64,000 nucleotides of DNA from Rheinheimera soli. GTDB taxonomy: Bacteria > Pseudomonadota > Gammaproteobacteria > Enterobacterales > Alteromonadaceae. This document shows, piece by piece, positions 25,556-37,395 of the stretch (within the stretch, counting starts at the first letter, position 1; the number at the start of each line of letters is the position of its first letter). The notes beneath the pieces were generated by a model. It saw nothing but the letters and a program-made list of their open reading frames with translations, was not told the DNA's origin and did no database searches. The position numbers and the translations under genes are program-made. Where the stretch lies: the NCBI RefSeq assembly GCF_021290985.1, contig NZ_JAJOYU010000016.1, positions 1-64,000 on the forward strand. Reading direction: 5' to 3'.

Positions 25556-26752
25556 ATGTCTTTGCTTAAAAAGCCTTTTGTTTTAGCTGCTGGTCTGGCT
25601 GTTGCCGTTGCTGCTGTGTATTGGTTCTGGCCTGGTGCTGAATCTGCTGCTGCGGGCAAACCTGGCGCTGGGCAAAGACCTGGCGGCGCTCGTCCAGCAG
25701 GGGCTGGTGCTGCCAATAATCCCTGGGCTATGCCTGTGCCTGTAAGGGTGATTGAAGCGGGATCCACAGATTTAAAAGTGCAGATTAAAGCCATTGGTAC
25801 AGTAACCCCACTGAATACTGTGTTGGTGCAAAGCCGGGTGTCTGGGCCATTGCAGCAAGTGTATTTCAAAGAAGGTGAAAAAGTGGAAGCCGGTCAGCTG
25901 TTGGCTCAGATTGATCCGGCCGATTACAAGACAGAACTGGCTCAGGTACAAGGTCAGAAAGAGCAAAATGTCGCGCTGCTGAAAAGTGCGGAACAGGATT
26001 TAGAGCGTTTTGCCAAACTCAAAGAGCAAAACACCATAGCTGCCCAGCAAATGAATGCGCAGCAAGCCTTAGTGAATCAACTGAAAGGCGCCATTAAATC
26101 GAATCAGGCTGCTATTGATGCCGCCGCTTTGCAACTGTCTTATACCCAGATTAAAGCTCCTATCAGTGGCCGTTTAGGTTTACGTGCTGTCGACCCTGGT
26201 AATTTAATTCAGGCGAATAGCGCTGAAGGTTTAATCACTATCACTCAAAGCTCGCCTATTGCTGTGGTATTCACTATTCCTGAAACTCAGTTGCAGCAAG
26301 TGCGTACAGCATTTCGTGCAGGAGTTGCTTTGTCGGTGGAAGCCTGGGACAGAGCAGAGCAAATGCCGTTGGCCAACGGTACTTTAACCACTTTGGATAA
26401 CCAGATTGATATAGCCACTGGTACTTTGAAGTTAAAGGCAGAATTTGCCAATCAGAATGAAGAGTTATTCCCGAATCAATTCGTCAATGTGCGTTTAAAT
26501 GTGGCGGTGCAAAATGCTGCTGTGACCATTCCGCAAGACGCTGTGCAATATGGTGCTCAGGGTACTTATGTGTATATGGTAGACGATAACAACAAAGCGC
26601 AAATCCGCGTGCTGAAACTAGGCGCAGTGGATAATGGCTTAGTGGCTGTGGAAGAAGGCTTAAACGCAGGCGATAAGGTGGTGCTGGAAGGTTTAGATCG
26701 CTTACGGCCTGACCGTGAAGTTGAGGTGATCCAGGACGCGTCTAAGGGGTAA
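25556..26752 (+). CDS. mdtA: RND efflux periplasmic adaptor subunit (MdtA)
   Basis: A membrane-fusion protein of 398 residues that bridges an RND pump and an outer-membrane channel. It starts with a membrane anchor (FVLAAGLAVAVAAVYWFW) and a flexible Gly/Ala/Pro linker, then the lipoyl-like halves (VLVQSRVSGPLQQVYFKEGEKVEAGQLLAQIDP), a coiled-coil hairpin of about residues 120-190 (VQGQKEQNVALLKSAEQDLERF onwards) and beta-barrel parts (YTQIKAPISGRLGLRAVDPGNLI). Order and sequence match MdtA of the MdtABC multidrug pump, which exports bile salts and novobiocin in Escherichia coli. It is 0 bases from mdtB, so the three genes form an operon. No TolC gene is in the window. Confidence 0.9.
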   Translation: MSLLKKPFVLAAGLAVAVAAVYWFWPGAESAAAGKPGAGQRPGGARPAGAGAANNPWAMPVPVRVIEAGSTDLKVQIKAIGTVTPLNTVLVQSRVSGPLQQVYFKEGEKVEAGQLLAQIDPADYKTELAQVQGQKEQNVALLKSAEQDLERFAKLKEQNTIAAQQMNAQQALVNQLKGAIKSNQAAIDAAALQLSYTQIKAPISGRLGLRAVDPGNLIQANSAEGLITITQSSPIAVVFTIPETQLQQVRTAFRAGVALSVEAWDRAEQMPLANGTLTTLDNQIDIATGTLKLKAEFANQNEELFPNQFVNVRLNVAVQNAAVTIPQDAVQYGAQGTYVYMVDDNNKAQIRVLKLGAVDNGLVAVEEGLNAGDKVVLEGLDRLRPDREVEVIQDASKG

Positions 26753-29700
26753 ATGATGAACCTGTCCCAGCCTTTTATATTACGCCCTGTTGCCACCTCA
26801 TTATTGATGCTGGCTATTTTAATTGCCGGTATTTTAAGCTGGCGTTTATTGCCTGTGGCTGCTTTGCCTCAGGTGGATTACCCTATTATTCAGGTGTTTA
26901 GCTTTAACCCTGGGGCAAGTCCAGACATTATGGCGCGTACTGTCACAGCGCCTTTGGAGCGGCGTTTAGGCCAAATTCCCGGCTTAAAACAAATGTCGTC
27001 CAACAGCTCTGCTGGTGCTTCTGTGATTACCTTGCAGTTTGCCTTAGTGGTAGACATGGGCGTGGCAGAGCAGGAAGTACAAGCCGCTATTAATACCGCA
27101 TCTTCATTATTACCCAATGACTTACCTACGCCTCCTGTCTATCGCAAGGTCAATCCGGCCGATGCGCCTATTCTGACTTTAGCTGTCAGCTCCGATACTT
27201 TGCCTTTGCCTGCGGTTTACGATTTAGTGGACACCCGCATGGCGCAAAAGTTAGCTCAGCTGACAGGTGTAGGTATGGTGAGCTTAGCGGGTGGCCAGCG
27301 TCCGGCTATTCGGATCAAAGCCAATCCCGCGGCTTTAGCCAGTCTGGATTTAAGTGTGGAAAGTTTGCGTTCTGCTATAGCCGCAGCCAATACCAACCAG
27401 CCCAAAGGCAGTTTTGATGGTGCATTTCGCTCCACTATGCTTGAAGCCAATGATCAAATTCGCAGTACAGAGGAATACAAAGAACTGATAGTTGCCTACC
27501 GCGAAGGTGCGCCTATCCGCTTAAAAGATGTGGCTAAAATCGAAGATGGTGCCGAAGACCGTTTTCTCGCCGCCTGGGCCAATCAGCAAGCTGCGGTATT
27601 GGTCAATATTCAGCGCCAACCCGGTGCTAACGTTATTGATGTAGCCGACAGAGTGCAGGAGTTGTTACCACAATTGACCGCCACTATGCCGGCGGCTGTG
27701 AAGATCGAAGTTTTAACAGACCGTACCCACAGTATTCGTGCTTCAGTGCGTGACGTACAAAAAGAATTAGTTTTTGCCATAGTGCTGGTGGTCTTGGTTA
27801 CTTTTGCATTTTTACGCAGTATTCCGGCTACTATTATCCCCAGTCTGGCTGTGCCTTTATCCTTGATTGGTACTTTTGCCGTAATGGTGTTGCTGGATTT
27901 CTCCGTCAATAACCTGACCTTAATGGCGCTGACCATAGCCACTGGCTTTGTGGTGGATGACGCCATAGTGATGCTGGAAAACGTGGCGCGGCACCGTGAA
28001 CAAGGCGCTTCTCCTATGGAGGCAGCACTGAAAGGTGCCAAAGAAATAGGTTTTACGCTGATTTCACTGACCTTTTCGCTGATTGCCGTGCTGATCCCTC
28101 TGCTCTTTATGGCCGATGTAGTAGGCCGGTTGTTTTTTGAATTCGCTGTCACCTTGGCAGTCGCTATTTTAATTTCGCTGGTGGTGTCTTTAACGCTGAC
28201 GCCTATGCTCTGTGCGCGTTTATTAAAAACTCTGCCGGAACATCATGATCAAAATGGTCTGATGGACCGCATTATTGCCTCTTATGGCCGGGGTTTGCAG
28301 TGGGTGTTACGCCATCAAACCTTAGCCATGTTCAGCATGCTGGCAACTGTGGCTTTAACAGCTCTGTTGTATCTTGCTGTACCCAAAGGCTTTTTCCCGT
28401 TGCAAGACAGTGGTGTGATCCAGGTGGTGACAGAAGCACCGCAGGATATCTCGTTTCAGGCTATGGCTTCACGCCAGCAGGAATTGGCAGAAAATATTCT
28501 GCAGCATCCGGATGTCAGCAGTTTGTCGTCTTTTATTGGGGTGGATGGCAGCAATACCAGCATCAATAGTGGCCGTATTCAGATCAATCTGAAACAACAT
28601 GGTGAACGTGAGTTGTCGGCAATGGAAGTGATCCGCCAGCTGGAGCAACAAGTCTTGGTTGTGCCTGGTATCAAAGGCTGGTTCCAGCCGGTGCAGGAAT
28701 TGAGTATTGAAGACCGCGTCAGCCGGACTCAGTATCAATTCAGCTTAACCACGCCGGATCAGGAGGTGCTGAATCAGTGGCTACCGGATTTAGTCGAAGC
28801 CTTGCAGCAACGGCCGGAATTATCTGAAGTAGCCCATGATTTACAGCAACAGGGCCTGCAGGCCTATATCGACATAGACCGCACAGCCGCTGCCCGTTTA
28901 GGTATTAATGTGTCGCAAATCAGTACTGTGCTGCAAAGTGCTTATAGCCAGCGCCAGGTAACCACCTTATTTACTCAGGCCAACCAGTATCGTGTGATTT
29001 TGGAAGTAGACCCGGATCAAATTAACGGTGTCGATGCGCTGAATAAACTCTATATCAGCTCAGGCTCTGGTACTCCTGTGCCTTTATCTGCTGTGGCCAA
29101 AGTGACACAACGACCTGCTAAGTTACTGATTAACCATCAGGGCCAGTTCCCGTCCGTGACTTTGTCTTTTAATCTGGCAGAAGGTTATTCGCTGGGTGAA
29201 GCAGTGGCCGCTATTGAAGAAGTGCAGCAGCAATTGCAACTGCCTGCCGAAGTGGAACTGACTTTCCAGGGCGCTGCTGAAGCCTTTCGGGCGTCGCTGA
29301 GTAATACGCTTTGGCTGGTGCTGGCCGCTGTGGTCACTATGTATATAGTGCTGGGCATTTTGTACGAAAGCTTAATTCACCCAGTCACCATATTGTCGAC
29401 TTTGCCTTCAGCCACTGTGGGCGCTTTGCTGGCGCTGCTGATTGCTGATCAGCCGCTGGATTTAATAGCGGTGATCGGCATAGTGCTGCTGATAGGGTTG
29501 GTGAAGAAAAACGGCATTATGATGGTCGACTTTGCGTTGGATGCGCAGCGTAATCAGGGCTTGTCACCTCGAGATGCTATTTACCAGGCGGCTTTAATGC
29601 GTTTCCGACCTATTTTAATGACAACTCTGGCTGCGTTGTTTGGTGCAGTGCCATTGTTGTTGGCCAGCGGTTCAGGTGCTGAATTACGCCAGCCTTTAGG

Positions 29701-29845
29701 TTTGGTGATGGTTGGTGGTTTATTGGTCAGTCAGGTGCTGACACTCTTTACCACTCCTGTGGTGTATTTATGGTTTGATCGCCATTTCAGCGGTACAGAA
29801 AATGGCAGAGAAAGTGTGGCGGCAACTGAGGCTAAAGCGCTATGA
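26753..29845 (+). CDS. mdtB: RND multidrug efflux permease (MdtB)
   Basis: A 1030-residue inner-membrane proton/drug antiporter of the HAE1 RND family with 12 transmembrane helices and two large periplasmic loops. The N-terminus ([37 protein letters not shown]) and [19 protein letters not shown] follow Escherichia coli MdtB closely. The TM4 proton-relay acids appear in [19 protein letters not shown]. Two RND permeases in tandem behind one adaptor is the mark of the MdtBC heterotrimer. The start ATGATG directly follows the mdtA stop and the stop overlaps mdtC by 4 bases. Confidence 0.92.
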   Translation: MMNLSQPFILRPVATSLLMLAILIAGILSWRLLPVAALPQVDYPIIQVFSFNPGASPDIMARTVTAPLERRLGQIPGLKQMSSNSSAGASVITLQFALVVDMGVAEQEVQAAINTASSLLPNDLPTPPVYRKVNPADAPILTLAVSSDTLPLPAVYDLVDTRMAQKLAQLTGVGMVSLAGGQRPAIRIKANPAALASLDLSVESLRSAIAAANTNQPKGSFDGAFRSTMLEANDQIRSTEEYKELIVAYREGAPIRLKDVAKIEDGAEDRFLAAWANQQAAVLVNIQRQPGANVIDVADRVQELLPQLTATMPAAVKIEVLTDRTHSIRASVRDVQKELVFAIVLVVLVTFAFLRSIPATIIPSLAVPLSLIGTFAVMVLLDFSVNNLTLMALTIATGFVVDDAIVMLENVARHREQGASPMEAALKGAKEIGFTLISLTFSLIAVLIPLLFMADVVGRLFFEFAVTLAVAILISLVVSLTLTPMLCARLLKTLPEHHDQNGLMDRIIASYGRGLQWVLRHQTLAMFSMLATVALTALLYLAVPKGFFPLQDSGVIQVVTEAPQDISFQAMASRQQELAENILQHPDVSSLSSFIGVDGSNTSINSGRIQINLKQHGERELSAMEVIRQLEQQVLVVPGIKGWFQPVQELSIEDRVSRTQYQFSLTTPDQEVLNQWLPDLVEALQQRPELSEVAHDLQQQGLQAYIDIDRTAAARLGINVSQISTVLQSAYSQRQVTTLFTQANQYRVILEVDPDQINGVDALNKLYISSGSGTPVPLSAVAKVTQRPAKLLINHQGQFPSVTLSFNLAEGYSLGEAVAAIEEVQQQLQLPAEVELTFQGAAEAFRASLSNTLWLVLAAVVTMYIVLGILYESLIHPVTILSTLPSATVGALLALLIADQPLDLIAVIGIVLLIGLVKKNGIMMVDFALDAQRNQGLSPRDAIYQAALMRFRPILMTTLAALFGAVPLLLASGSGAELRQPLGLVMVGGLLVSQVLTLFTTPVVYLWFDRHFSGTENGRESVAATEAKAL

Positions 29846-32800
29846 ATTTAGCTCAGCCTTTTATTCAGCGCCCTGTAGCCAGCGGCTTAATTGCCACGGC
29901 CATTTTGTTGCTGGGCATGTTGTGCTGGCGCTTATTGCCGGTATCTCCTTTGCCCGCTGTCGATTTCCCTATGATAGTGGTTACCGCCAGTTTGCCCGGT
30001 GCCAGCCCTGAGAGTATGGCCTCTACTGTGGCGACTCCACTGGAGCGGGCTTTGGGTAGTATTGCCGGTATCAACCGTATCAGCTCCAGCAGTAATCAAG
30101 GCTCAGCCCAGATCCGACTAGAGTTTGATTTGGACCGCAATGTAGATGAAGCTGCCCGTGAAGTGCAGGCGGCTATTAATGCAGCCCGCAGCCAGTTGCC
30201 ATCCGGTATGCCCCGTAATCCAAGTTACCGTAAATTTAACCCGTCACAAGCTCCTGTGATGGCGCTGGCGTTGAGTTCTGAGCACCTCGCATCCAGCGCT
30301 TTATACGATGCCGCTTCTACTGTATTGGCGCAAAAACTGGCCGCTATTAATGGTGTGGGCGAAGTGGAAGTGACAGGGGCTTCATTGCCTGCTGTACGGG
30401 TACAGCTCAATCCAGGCATGTTGACTCAATATGGTGTGGCTTTGGATGAGGTGCGCGCTGCTATCAGCGGTGCAAACGCTGCTGTGCCTTTGGGTGTATT
30501 GGAAAGCAACGATCAGCGCTGGCAACTGGCAACCAGTCAAACCTTGCGTCAGGCTTCGGATTATCAGTCTTTAGTAGTGAAGTACGTCAACGGCGCTCCT
30601 ATTCGTTTATCGGATGTGGCTTTGGTCACCGACTCCACCGAAAACCGCTACAGCGCAGGTTTTCATAACGATAAAAACGCGGTGATTTTACTGATCAGTC
30701 GTCGCACCGGTGCCAATATTGTTGAAACCATAGATGCCATTTATCAGCAAATGCCGCTGTTGCAGGCGCTGATACCAGCAGACGCTGATTTAGCTGTGGT
30801 GATGGACCGAAGTCCGGTGATCCGCGCAACTTTAACTGAAGCTCAAATCAGTTTGCTGATTGCTGTGGTGTTGGTGGTGCTGGTCGTTTGGGCTTTCTTA
30901 GGCAGCCTGCGCAGCGCATTAATTCCAAGCCTGGCTATTCCAGTGTCTTTGGTTGGCTCCTTTACCGTGATGTATCTCTGTGATTTTTCACTGAATAATT
31001 TGTCGGTGATGGCACTCATTGTTGCGACAGGTTTAGTGGTGGATGACGCCATAGTGGTGGTCGAAAACATTAAGCGCCATATAGAACGCGGTTTAACGCC
31101 TCTAGCGGCAGCGAGACTAGGCGCATCTGAAGTGGGTTTTACCCTGCTGGCAATGAATCTGGCTTTAGTGGTTATTTTTCTGTCGATTTTATTTATGGGC
31201 GGTTTGGTTGAGCGTTTATTCCGCGAATTCTCTATCACCCTGGCTGCTGCTATGACGATTAGCCTGGTAGTGTCTTTAACTCTGACTCCCAGCCTGTCAG
31301 CGCTGTTGCTCAAAGCAAAAAAAACGGGGGAAGGTGAAAGCGGAGCTTTCCATAAATTTCAGCACAAGTACCATCAAAGTGTGAATTGGAGCTTAAGTCA
31401 TTACCGCTGGTTTTTGGCTGCATTGGTGCTGTTGTTTGCAGCTAATGCCTGGTTGTACAAACAGGTTCCTACAGGTTTACTCCCGAATCAGGATACAGGC
31501 CAGTTAAATGGTTTTGTTCGTGGTGACGATGGTTTTTCGTTTCAGATTATGCAGCCCAAAATTGAGGCTTTTCGCCAGCATATTTTAAAAGACCCTGCTA
31601 TAGCCGACGTAACAGGTTCCAGTGGCGGTGACACAGGTATCAGCAATAGTTGGATGCGGGTGCGGTTAAAACCTTTGGCTGAGCGTAAAATCTCTGCTCA
31701 GGAGGTGGTCGACCGGATCCGGGCCACAGCACCTAAAGTACCGGGTGGCATGGTGTTTTTAAATGTCGATCAGGATATTCGATTGTCTTCGCCTTTTGGC
31801 CGCAGTGACTACGAACTGATGATGTTATCCGGCGATCTGCAATTGCTGCGTAAATGGAGCAAACAAGTTGCCGAAAAAATGCAGGAACTACCAGAGCTGG
31901 TGGATGTAGACACGCCCAGTGGTGAAGATGCGCAGCAAATCTCCTTGACGATAGACCGCGAAGCGGCGCAGCGTTTAGGCGTGGATATGCGTACTATTGC
32001 CACCTTGCTGAATAACTCCTTTTCGCAGCGTCAGGTGGCGACTTTGTATGATGAGATGAACCAGTATCGGGTCGTGATGGAATTGACGCCCGGCTACACA
32101 GCTCAGCCTGAAGTATTAAAGCAACTGCAACTGGTGACAGCTGATGGCAGCAGGGTGCCCTTGTCCAGTATTGCCAGTTATCAGTACAGTCTGGCCAATG
32201 ATCGTATTCGCCGCGATGGTCAGTTTGCTTCTGTGGGCATAGGTTATGGCTTAGCGCCAGGCGTGACTTTGCAACAGGCATCAGCCGCTATTGATCGGGT
32301 GCTGGCTGTGGCTATGGTACCAAGCGGTATTCATACCATCAATGGCGAAGATCAGCGTAACGCTATGTTTAAAACCGGCGATCAGCTTTGGTTGATTATT
32401 GGCGTGATTTTAACTGTTTATCTGCTGCTGGGCGTGTTGTATGAAAGTACGATCCAGCCGATCACCATTTTATCTACCTTGCCTTGTGCTGGTTTAGGCG
32501 CTCTGCTGGCACTGTATGTCAGTAATACCGACTTTAACCTTATAGCCTTGCTGGGGCTGTTTTTGCTGATTGGCATAGTGATGAAAAACGCCATCTTGCT
32601 GGTCGATTTTGCCTTACATGCTGAACGCGATCTCGGCTTATCACCCAAAGAGGCGGTCGCTTTGGCGGCAGCACAACGTTTGCGTCCTATTTTAATGACC
32701 AACTTTGCTGCCTTATTAGGCGCTGTGCCTTTGCTGTTTGGTATGGGCGAAGGCTCAGAGTTACGCCAGCCTTTAGGCATTACCATAGTAGGTGGTTTGC

Positions 32801-32928
32801 TGGTCAGTCAGTTGCTGACGCTCTACAGCACACCAGCTGTGTATCTGGCATTAAGTAAATTCCGCAGGAAAACAGCAGAAGACCTGTTGATGCCTGAGCA
32901 TAGCAACGAAAAAAAGGCTGAGGTTTAG
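29842..32928 (+). CDS. mdtC: RND multidrug efflux permease (MdtC)
   Basis: The second RND permease, 1028 residues, with the same 12-helix plan. The N-terminal [41 protein letters not shown] and [23 protein letters not shown] match MdtC rather than MdtB. The proton-relay segment [19 protein letters not shown] is intact. In Escherichia coli MdtB and MdtC assemble as a mixed trimer in which MdtC is the drug-binding partner. It ends the operon; the 115-base gap to the convergent transporter gene is filled by a strongly folded element. Confidence 0.92.
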   Translation: MNLAQPFIQRPVASGLIATAILLLGMLCWRLLPVSPLPAVDFPMIVVTASLPGASPESMASTVATPLERALGSIAGINRISSSSNQGSAQIRLEFDLDRNVDEAAREVQAAINAARSQLPSGMPRNPSYRKFNPSQAPVMALALSSEHLASSALYDAASTVLAQKLAAINGVGEVEVTGASLPAVRVQLNPGMLTQYGVALDEVRAAISGANAAVPLGVLESNDQRWQLATSQTLRQASDYQSLVVKYVNGAPIRLSDVALVTDSTENRYSAGFHNDKNAVILLISRRTGANIVETIDAIYQQMPLLQALIPADADLAVVMDRSPVIRATLTEAQISLLIAVVLVVLVVWAFLGSLRSALIPSLAIPVSLVGSFTVMYLCDFSLNNLSVMALIVATGLVVDDAIVVVENIKRHIERGLTPLAAARLGASEVGFTLLAMNLALVVIFLSILFMGGLVERLFREFSITLAAAMTISLVVSLTLTPSLSALLLKAKKTGEGESGAFHKFQHKYHQSVNWSLSHYRWFLAALVLLFAANAWLYKQVPTGLLPNQDTGQLNGFVRGDDGFSFQIMQPKIEAFRQHILKDPAIADVTGSSGGDTGISNSWMRVRLKPLAERKISAQEVVDRIRATAPKVPGGMVFLNVDQDIRLSSPFGRSDYELMMLSGDLQLLRKWSKQVAEKMQELPELVDVDTPSGEDAQQISLTIDREAAQRLGVDMRTIATLLNNSFSQRQVATLYDEMNQYRVVMELTPGYTAQPEVLKQLQLVTADGSRVPLSSIASYQYSLANDRIRRDGQFASVGIGYGLAPGVTLQQASAAIDRVLAVAMVPSGIHTINGEDQRNAMFKTGDQLWLIIGVILTVYLLLGVLYESTIQPITILSTLPCAGLGALLALYVSNTDFNLIALLGLFLLIGIVMKNAILLVDFALHAERDLGLSPKEAVALAAAQRLRPILMTNFAALLGAVPLLFGMGEGSELRQPLGITIVGGLLVSQLLTLYSTPAVYLALSKFRRKTAEDLLMPEHSNEKKAEV

Positions 32929-32950
32929 CTCAGCCAGAGGCGTTAAAAAA

Positions 32951-33031
32951 GGCAAGGCCAACCGGGATGCAGTCGCAACAACGTTCCCGACAGTTGCGAC
33001 ATACCGTCCATCCATGGACATATGCCTTGCC
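32951..33031. repeat. Cloverleaf-like three-way inverted-repeat element
   Basis: Three perfect helices nest in 81 bases. The outer stem is GGCAAGGC (32951-32958) with GCCTTGCC (33024-33031). One arm is GTCGCAAC (32972-32979) with GTTGCGAC (32993-33000). The other arm is GTCCAT-CC-ATGGAC (33006-33019). It fills the gap between convergent mdtC and the sugar transporter. It has no T-tract, so it is more like a REP/BIME-type or structured RNA element than an ordinary terminator. Confidence 0.6.
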
Positions 33032-33043
33032 CCGGCTTGCGCC

Positions 33044-34264
33044 TTAACTGGTTACTTTGCGACTGCGTAAACCGAAGTAGCAAATATAGATGTAGCAAAA
33101 TATCGGCAGAATAAAAGACAGCGCCAGACCATAAGCGTCGGCCAGCATGCCCTGAGCTACCGGCACTAAAGCGCCGCCTACTATGGCCAGACACAATAAA
33201 CCTGCACCCTGACTGGTGTATTTTCCTAAACCATGTAACGCCAGACTGAAAATAGTCGGGAACATAATAGAGTTGGCGATACCTATGGCCAGCAGTGCCA
33301 GTAAGGCCAGTTGACCCTGACCTGTAATGACCAATACCAACAACGCAATAGCGGCCGCAGCGTGAATAGCCAGTAATAAACCTGCGTTAATACGCTGCAT
33401 TAATAAAGCACCGACAAAACGCCCCACCATAGCTCCACCCCAATACCAGGCGACATAGTGGGCTGCTTCAGCTTCTGCCAGCCCTGTAATTTCAGGCAGA
33501 GCAATAAAGTTGACCATCACTGAACCTATAGCCACTTCAGCGCCAACATACATAAATATGCCTAAAGCACCCAGCCATAAATGCTTGTATGGCAGCAGGG
33601 CTTTAATGGAGATTTTTTCTGCTGCTGTGGTGTTTTGAACTTCAGGTAGTTTCAAGCGCGCAAATACAAAAGCCACGGCAAATAAGGCTATGGTCAGCAC
33701 CAGATAAGGCAGTTGTACCGCATCAGCACCTTCAGTACTGTCGAGCTGGCTAAGGATCAACGCTGCACCAATCAGAGGTGCTACAGTAGTACCTAAAGAG
33801 TTAAAGGCTTGTGTCATGGTCAGGCGGCTGGCTGCTGTTTTTGGGTTGCCCAGTATGGTGACATAAGGGTTAGCGGCCACTTGCAAAATAGTAATGCCGG
33901 ATGCCAGCACAAATAAAGCCGCTAAAAACCAGGCATAACTGTGAAAGCTTGCTGCCGGAATAAAGTTCAGTGTGCCAAAGCCAGCAATAGCTAAACCTAT
34001 CACTATACCTTTCTGGTAACCCAGCTTATTAATCAAGGCTCCTGCAGGTAAAGACACCACAAAATAAGCGCCAAAAAAGCAGAACTGGATCAACATGGCC
34101 TGAGTGTAAGTCAGATCGAAGACGGCTTTTAAATGCGGAATTAAAATGTCATTCAGACAAGTAATAAAACCCCAGATAAAAAACAAAAAAGTAAGAGCAG
34201 GTAAAGCCCAGCTACTGACTGGTGTGCCGGAACCCTGCACTTCGGCGTTTTGAACAGTTTGCAT
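33044..34264 (-). CDS. Sugar MFS transporter, FucP/GluP type
   Basis: A 406-residue inner-membrane sugar/proton symporter of the FHS (FucP, GluP) family with about 12 helices. [28 protein letters not shown] near residue 25 is the family signature around TM1, and [17 protein letters not shown] near residue 105 is another. Members import fucose, glucose, galactose or N-acetylglucosamine. I chose ATG 34264 because AGGGAT lies just upstream; an in-frame ATG at 34276 is the alternative. It lies 61 bases downstream of the GH3 glucosidase gene on the same strand and would import the glucose that enzyme releases. Confidence 0.85.
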   Translation of the reverse strand: MQTVQNAEVQGSGTPVSSWALPALTFLFFIWGFITCLNDILIPHLKAVFDLTYTQAMLIQFCFFGAYFVVSLPAGALINKLGYQKGIVIGLAIAGFGTLNFIPAASFHSYAWFLAALFVLASGITILQVAANPYVTILGNPKTAASRLTMTQAFNSLGTTVAPLIGAALILSQLDSTEGADAVQLPYLVLTIALFAVAFVFARLKLPEVQNTTAAEKISIKALLPYKHLWLGALGIFMYVGAEVAIGSVMVNFIALPEITGLAEAEAAHYVAWYWGGAMVGRFVGALLMQRINAGLLLAIHAAAAIALLVLVITGQGQLALLALLAIGIANSIMFPTIFSLALHGLGKYTSQGAGLLCLAIVGGALVPVAQGMLADAYGLALSFILPIFCYIYICYFGLRSRKVTS

Positions 34265-34325
34265 TCTATCCCTCATCAGGCCGCAGCTTGACGGCCTTTC
34301 TTGTTATCAGATTGTGGTTAAAAAA

Positions 34326-36875
34326 CTATTGAGCCGCAGGGCAGCTCAGATCGGCCGTTGCTGTGGCAGGGGTCAGTCGGATATTGGAAATACTTAACTG
34401 ATAAGCTGCTTCGCTATGTAATACAAAAGGCTGCTGTAGATGATTCAGTGCTGCGCCTTTGGCAGCAAAACAGCTTAAATCAATCACGACTTTGTGCCAC
34501 TGGCCTGCGGCTTTGCCGCGGATCAGTTCAGCCAAATCCAAAGTGCCACCACAGCCTGAACCACAGGATTGAGCTAAAGTCACAGCTGTTGTAGGTGCTG
34601 TATTCCATTTCATATCTACCACCAACTGACCATAAGCACTGGCATCCAGTGGCACTGCAGCCTGCAGCACCAACTTAGCTTTGGAATTCGCAGCCCAGTC
34701 GAGCAATAAGGCATCTTCCTGCTTTTGCCAGTTTACTGCGGCTAAGCTCAGGCTTTGGTCGGTACTCTTGGCTTTGTTGCCTGTGACTGTGACCAGACCT
34801 TGTTCATCCTGCAGCAACAGGCTGTAACCTGAAGCCGGACGGCGCTCAAATAAACTTAAGCTTTCATTGCTGGCGCCGGTTGCACTGTTGATTTGTTCGG
34901 ATAAATCATTGGCGATAGTGGTGTTGTCCTGATAGGTCAAGCCATAACCAAAGGAAAAAAGCGGATCGTAGTTGCTATCCCCTTGATTTAACGGTGATTG
35001 ATCCGCTGTTTTAGGCCAGGAGAATGGCAGTTTGCCCTTAAAATCATACTGAATTTCACCAGCTTGAGTTTTAAATAAAACGTCAGCCACCGCCTGACCT
35101 GCGGTACCAGGTAACCAGGCCGCAACAAAGGCATCGGACTGATTCAGCTCAGGGTTCACCCATAAAGGCCGGCCTGTTAAAAATACAGTGACTACAGGAA
35201 TGCCGTCCGCTTTGAGTTTTTTCAGTAATTCCAGATCGGTATTTTTACCAGCCTGATAATCCAGAGTACGGATATCGCCATCAAATTCGGCATATGGGTT
35301 TTCACCTATCACTACAATAGCGACGTCAGGCTTTTGCTGATAACTGCCATCGACGCTCAATTCGACTGTGCCCTGAGCTGCTTCAACCTGTTGTTGTATG
35401 CCTGAATAAATGGAGCGCCCATTCGGGAAATCGGTATTGGTGTTGCCTGTACCTTGCCAGGTTAAAGTCCAGCCACCACTTTGTTTACCAATATTGTCGG
35501 CACCATCGCCTGTCACCAGCACCTTTTGCTGAGGTGCTAAAGGCAGTAATTGATTGTTGTTTTTCAACAGCACTAAAGATTCACGCACGGCCTGGGCTGC
35601 AATAGCCTGATGATCAGCATGACCTATCAGTTCTGATTTACCAGCCAGTTCCGACTGCGCCGGATTGCCGCGTTCAAATAAACCCGCACGGATTTTCACT
35701 CTTAAAATACGGCTGACGGCGTCATCCAAACGAGCTGGCGAGATATCACCGGCTTTGGCCTGAGCCAGAGTATTTTGATACAGCAGTTTCCAATCTTCCG
35801 GCGCCATTAAAATATCCACACCTGCATTGACTGCAGCGGCGCAGTTATTATTGGTGCAGCCCGGAATTTGGCCGTGACCGTTCCAGTCTCCTACCACTAA
35901 ACCATCAAACCCCATACGCTCTTTTAAAACAGTAGTAAGCAGGTAGTGACTGCCATGTATTTTCTCGCCATGCCAGCTGTTAAAGGTGGCCATCACGGTT
36001 TGCACACCTGCATTCAGGCTACTGATATAACCCTGAGCATGTAAGCGGACTAAATCGGCTTCGGTGTTCAGGTTGTTGCCCTGATCTTTACCATTTTCAG
36101 TGCCGCCATCACCCAGATAATGTTTAGCTGTGGCTATTAAGCGGCCGCTGTGCATAAAGTCAGAGCCCACATTGCCCTGAATACCTTTGACCAATGCTGC
36201 GCCTAATTCTTTTACAATAGTCGGGTCTTCTGAATAACTTTCATAACTGCGGCCCCAGCGGTCATCCCTGGCTACAGCAACTGTTGGGGCAAATATCCAG
36301 TTGATACCAGTGGCAGCCACTTCAGCTGCTGTGGCTTTGCCTATCGCTTCCACCAATTGGATATTGTTGGCGGCACCTAAACCTATATTGTGTGGAAAGA
36401 CGGTAGCGCCAAATACATTGTTGTGGCCATGCACAGCATCTGTGCCCCAGATAGGTGGAATAGAGCTGCCGTCTTTACTTGAGTCCACGCCTGCATCGTA
36501 ATAGGCCTGAGCTAAAGCCACCCAATCTGCTGCTGTGGATTTTTTATTGTCCTTTGGATAAGCACCACCACCATTTAAATACGAACCAAAACCATACTGG
36601 CGCATATCTTCTGCTGTCATCCAGCGGATATCTGGCTGGATCAACTGAGCTACTTTTTGCTCAATAGTCAGAGTGCTCAGCAGTTGCTGAACTTTTTGTT
36701 CAGTATCAGTGTTCGCTAAAGAGCTTTTTAATTCAGGCCACAGAGCAAGGCTTTCGGCAGTTGTTGTTTTAACTTCTGTTGCTGTTTCAGTTGTGGCCTT
36801 TTGTTGACCGCAACCAGACAAAGTGGTGAAAAGTGCAGCACTGCACAACAACGCCAATGGGGTGTGTCGAAACAT
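34326..36875 (-). CDS. GH3 beta-glucosidase lipoprotein
   Basis: A glycoside hydrolase family 3 exo-enzyme of 849 residues. ATG 36875 opens a lipoprotein signal (LLCSAALFTTLSGC, lipid-modified Cys about residue 22), so it is anchored in the outer membrane or periplasm; in-frame upstream codons add only an implausible leader. The (beta/alpha)8 domain shows IPPIWGTDAVHGHNNV and the nucleophile Asp in GLVVGDWNGHG, followed by the alpha/beta sandwich domain (ESLVLLKNN, VVVIGENPYAEFDGD) and a beta-rich C-terminal domain like that of ExoP-type glucanases. It probably trims beta-glucans or cello-oligosaccharides to glucose. The gene is divergent from the TonB receptor operon across a region with LacI-type operators. 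Confidence 0.92.
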   Translation of the reverse strand: MFRHTPLALLCSAALFTTLSGCGQQKATTETATEVKTTTAESLALWPELKSSLANTDTEQKVQQLLSTLTIEQKVAQLIQPDIRWMTAEDMRQYGFGSYLNGGGAYPKDNKKSTAADWVALAQAYYDAGVDSSKDGSSIPPIWGTDAVHGHNNVFGATVFPHNIGLGAANNIQLVEAIGKATAAEVAATGINWIFAPTVAVARDDRWGRSYESYSEDPTIVKELGAALVKGIQGNVGSDFMHSGRLIATAKHYLGDGGTENGKDQGNNLNTEADLVRLHAQGYISSLNAGVQTVMATFNSWHGEKIHGSHYLLTTVLKERMGFDGLVVGDWNGHGQIPGCTNNNCAAAVNAGVDILMAPEDWKLLYQNTLAQAKAGDISPARLDDAVSRILRVKIRAGLFERGNPAQSELAGKSELIGHADHQAIAAQAVRESLVLLKNNNQLLPLAPQQKVLVTGDGADNIGKQSGGWTLTWQGTGNTNTDFPNGRSIYSGIQQQVEAAQGTVELSVDGSYQQKPDVAIVVIGENPYAEFDGDIRTLDYQAGKNTDLELLKKLKADGIPVVTVFLTGRPLWVNPELNQSDAFVAAWLPGTAGQAVADVLFKTQAGEIQYDFKGKLPFSWPKTADQSPLNQGDSNYDPLFSFGYGLTYQDNTTIANDLSEQINSATGASNESLSLFERRPASGYSLLLQDEQGLVTVTGNKAKSTDQSLSLAAVNWQKQEDALLLDWAANSKAKLVLQAAVPLDASAYGQLVVDMKWNTAPTTAVTLAQSCGSGCGGTLDLAELIRGKAAGQWHKVVIDLSCFAAKGAALNHLQQPFVLHSEAAYQLSISNIRLTPATATADLSCPAAQ

Positions 36876-37174
36876 AATTATTATCCTGTTGAGCTCTGTT
36901 TGCCTTTGTGTCCGCTTTGGTTGGAAAGTCAGACCTTTACAAAGTATCAACAGAGTTTTTATCGGCGGGGCTGGCAGGCAAATCAGCATTTTTGTTTAAG
37001 CAAAAGCATACAAAAACCCTGATGGGTGCTTGGTGTTCTGTCCCCGTGTCCTCCGGGCTTATTAAAAGCTCCGGTATGCAAATCTTTGATTTGCTTATTA
37101 TTGTTTTAAATTTACATCACATTGTTTCAGCAAAGGAAAACACAACACCTTGATATGCTTGGCTAGAATGCAAT

Positions 37175-37188
37175 TGTAAGCGGTTTCA
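37175..37188. promoter_or_regulatory. LacI-type operator 1 (GH3 / TonB receptor intergenic)
   Basis: TGTAAGCGGTTTCA is a LacI-family operator with the central CG. It lies in the 520-base gap (36876-37395) between the divergent GH3 and receptor genes, 112 bp from operator 2. The gap contains no gene. Confidence 0.65.
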
Positions 37189-37256
37189 TTTTTAACTGAT
37201 AAAGTCAGTATTGCCAACTGTTTTTTAACCAAAATGTAAGAATTAGTTTTTCTGTA

Positions 37257-37301
37257 TTGACGAGTTAAAAAAAATCACCTAAGTTTGTGAAAGCGCTTAC
37301 A
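37257..37301 (+). promoter_or_regulatory. Receptor promoter with LacI-type operator 2
   Basis: TTGACG (37257-37262), a 17-base spacer and TAAGTT (37280-37285) make a plausible -35/-10 pair, though the -10 is weak. The palindrome TGTGAAAGCGCTTACA (37286-37301) begins at the next base, so a bound repressor would cover the transcription start. Confidence 0.55.
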
Positions 37302-37395
37302 GTTAGTTTTGGGGAGTAGTTAAGCTATCTGTCCGGCGTCACAATAATTTTCTTATAAAAGTAAAAAGCCAAAAAACAGTCGACAGGGAACTAAG

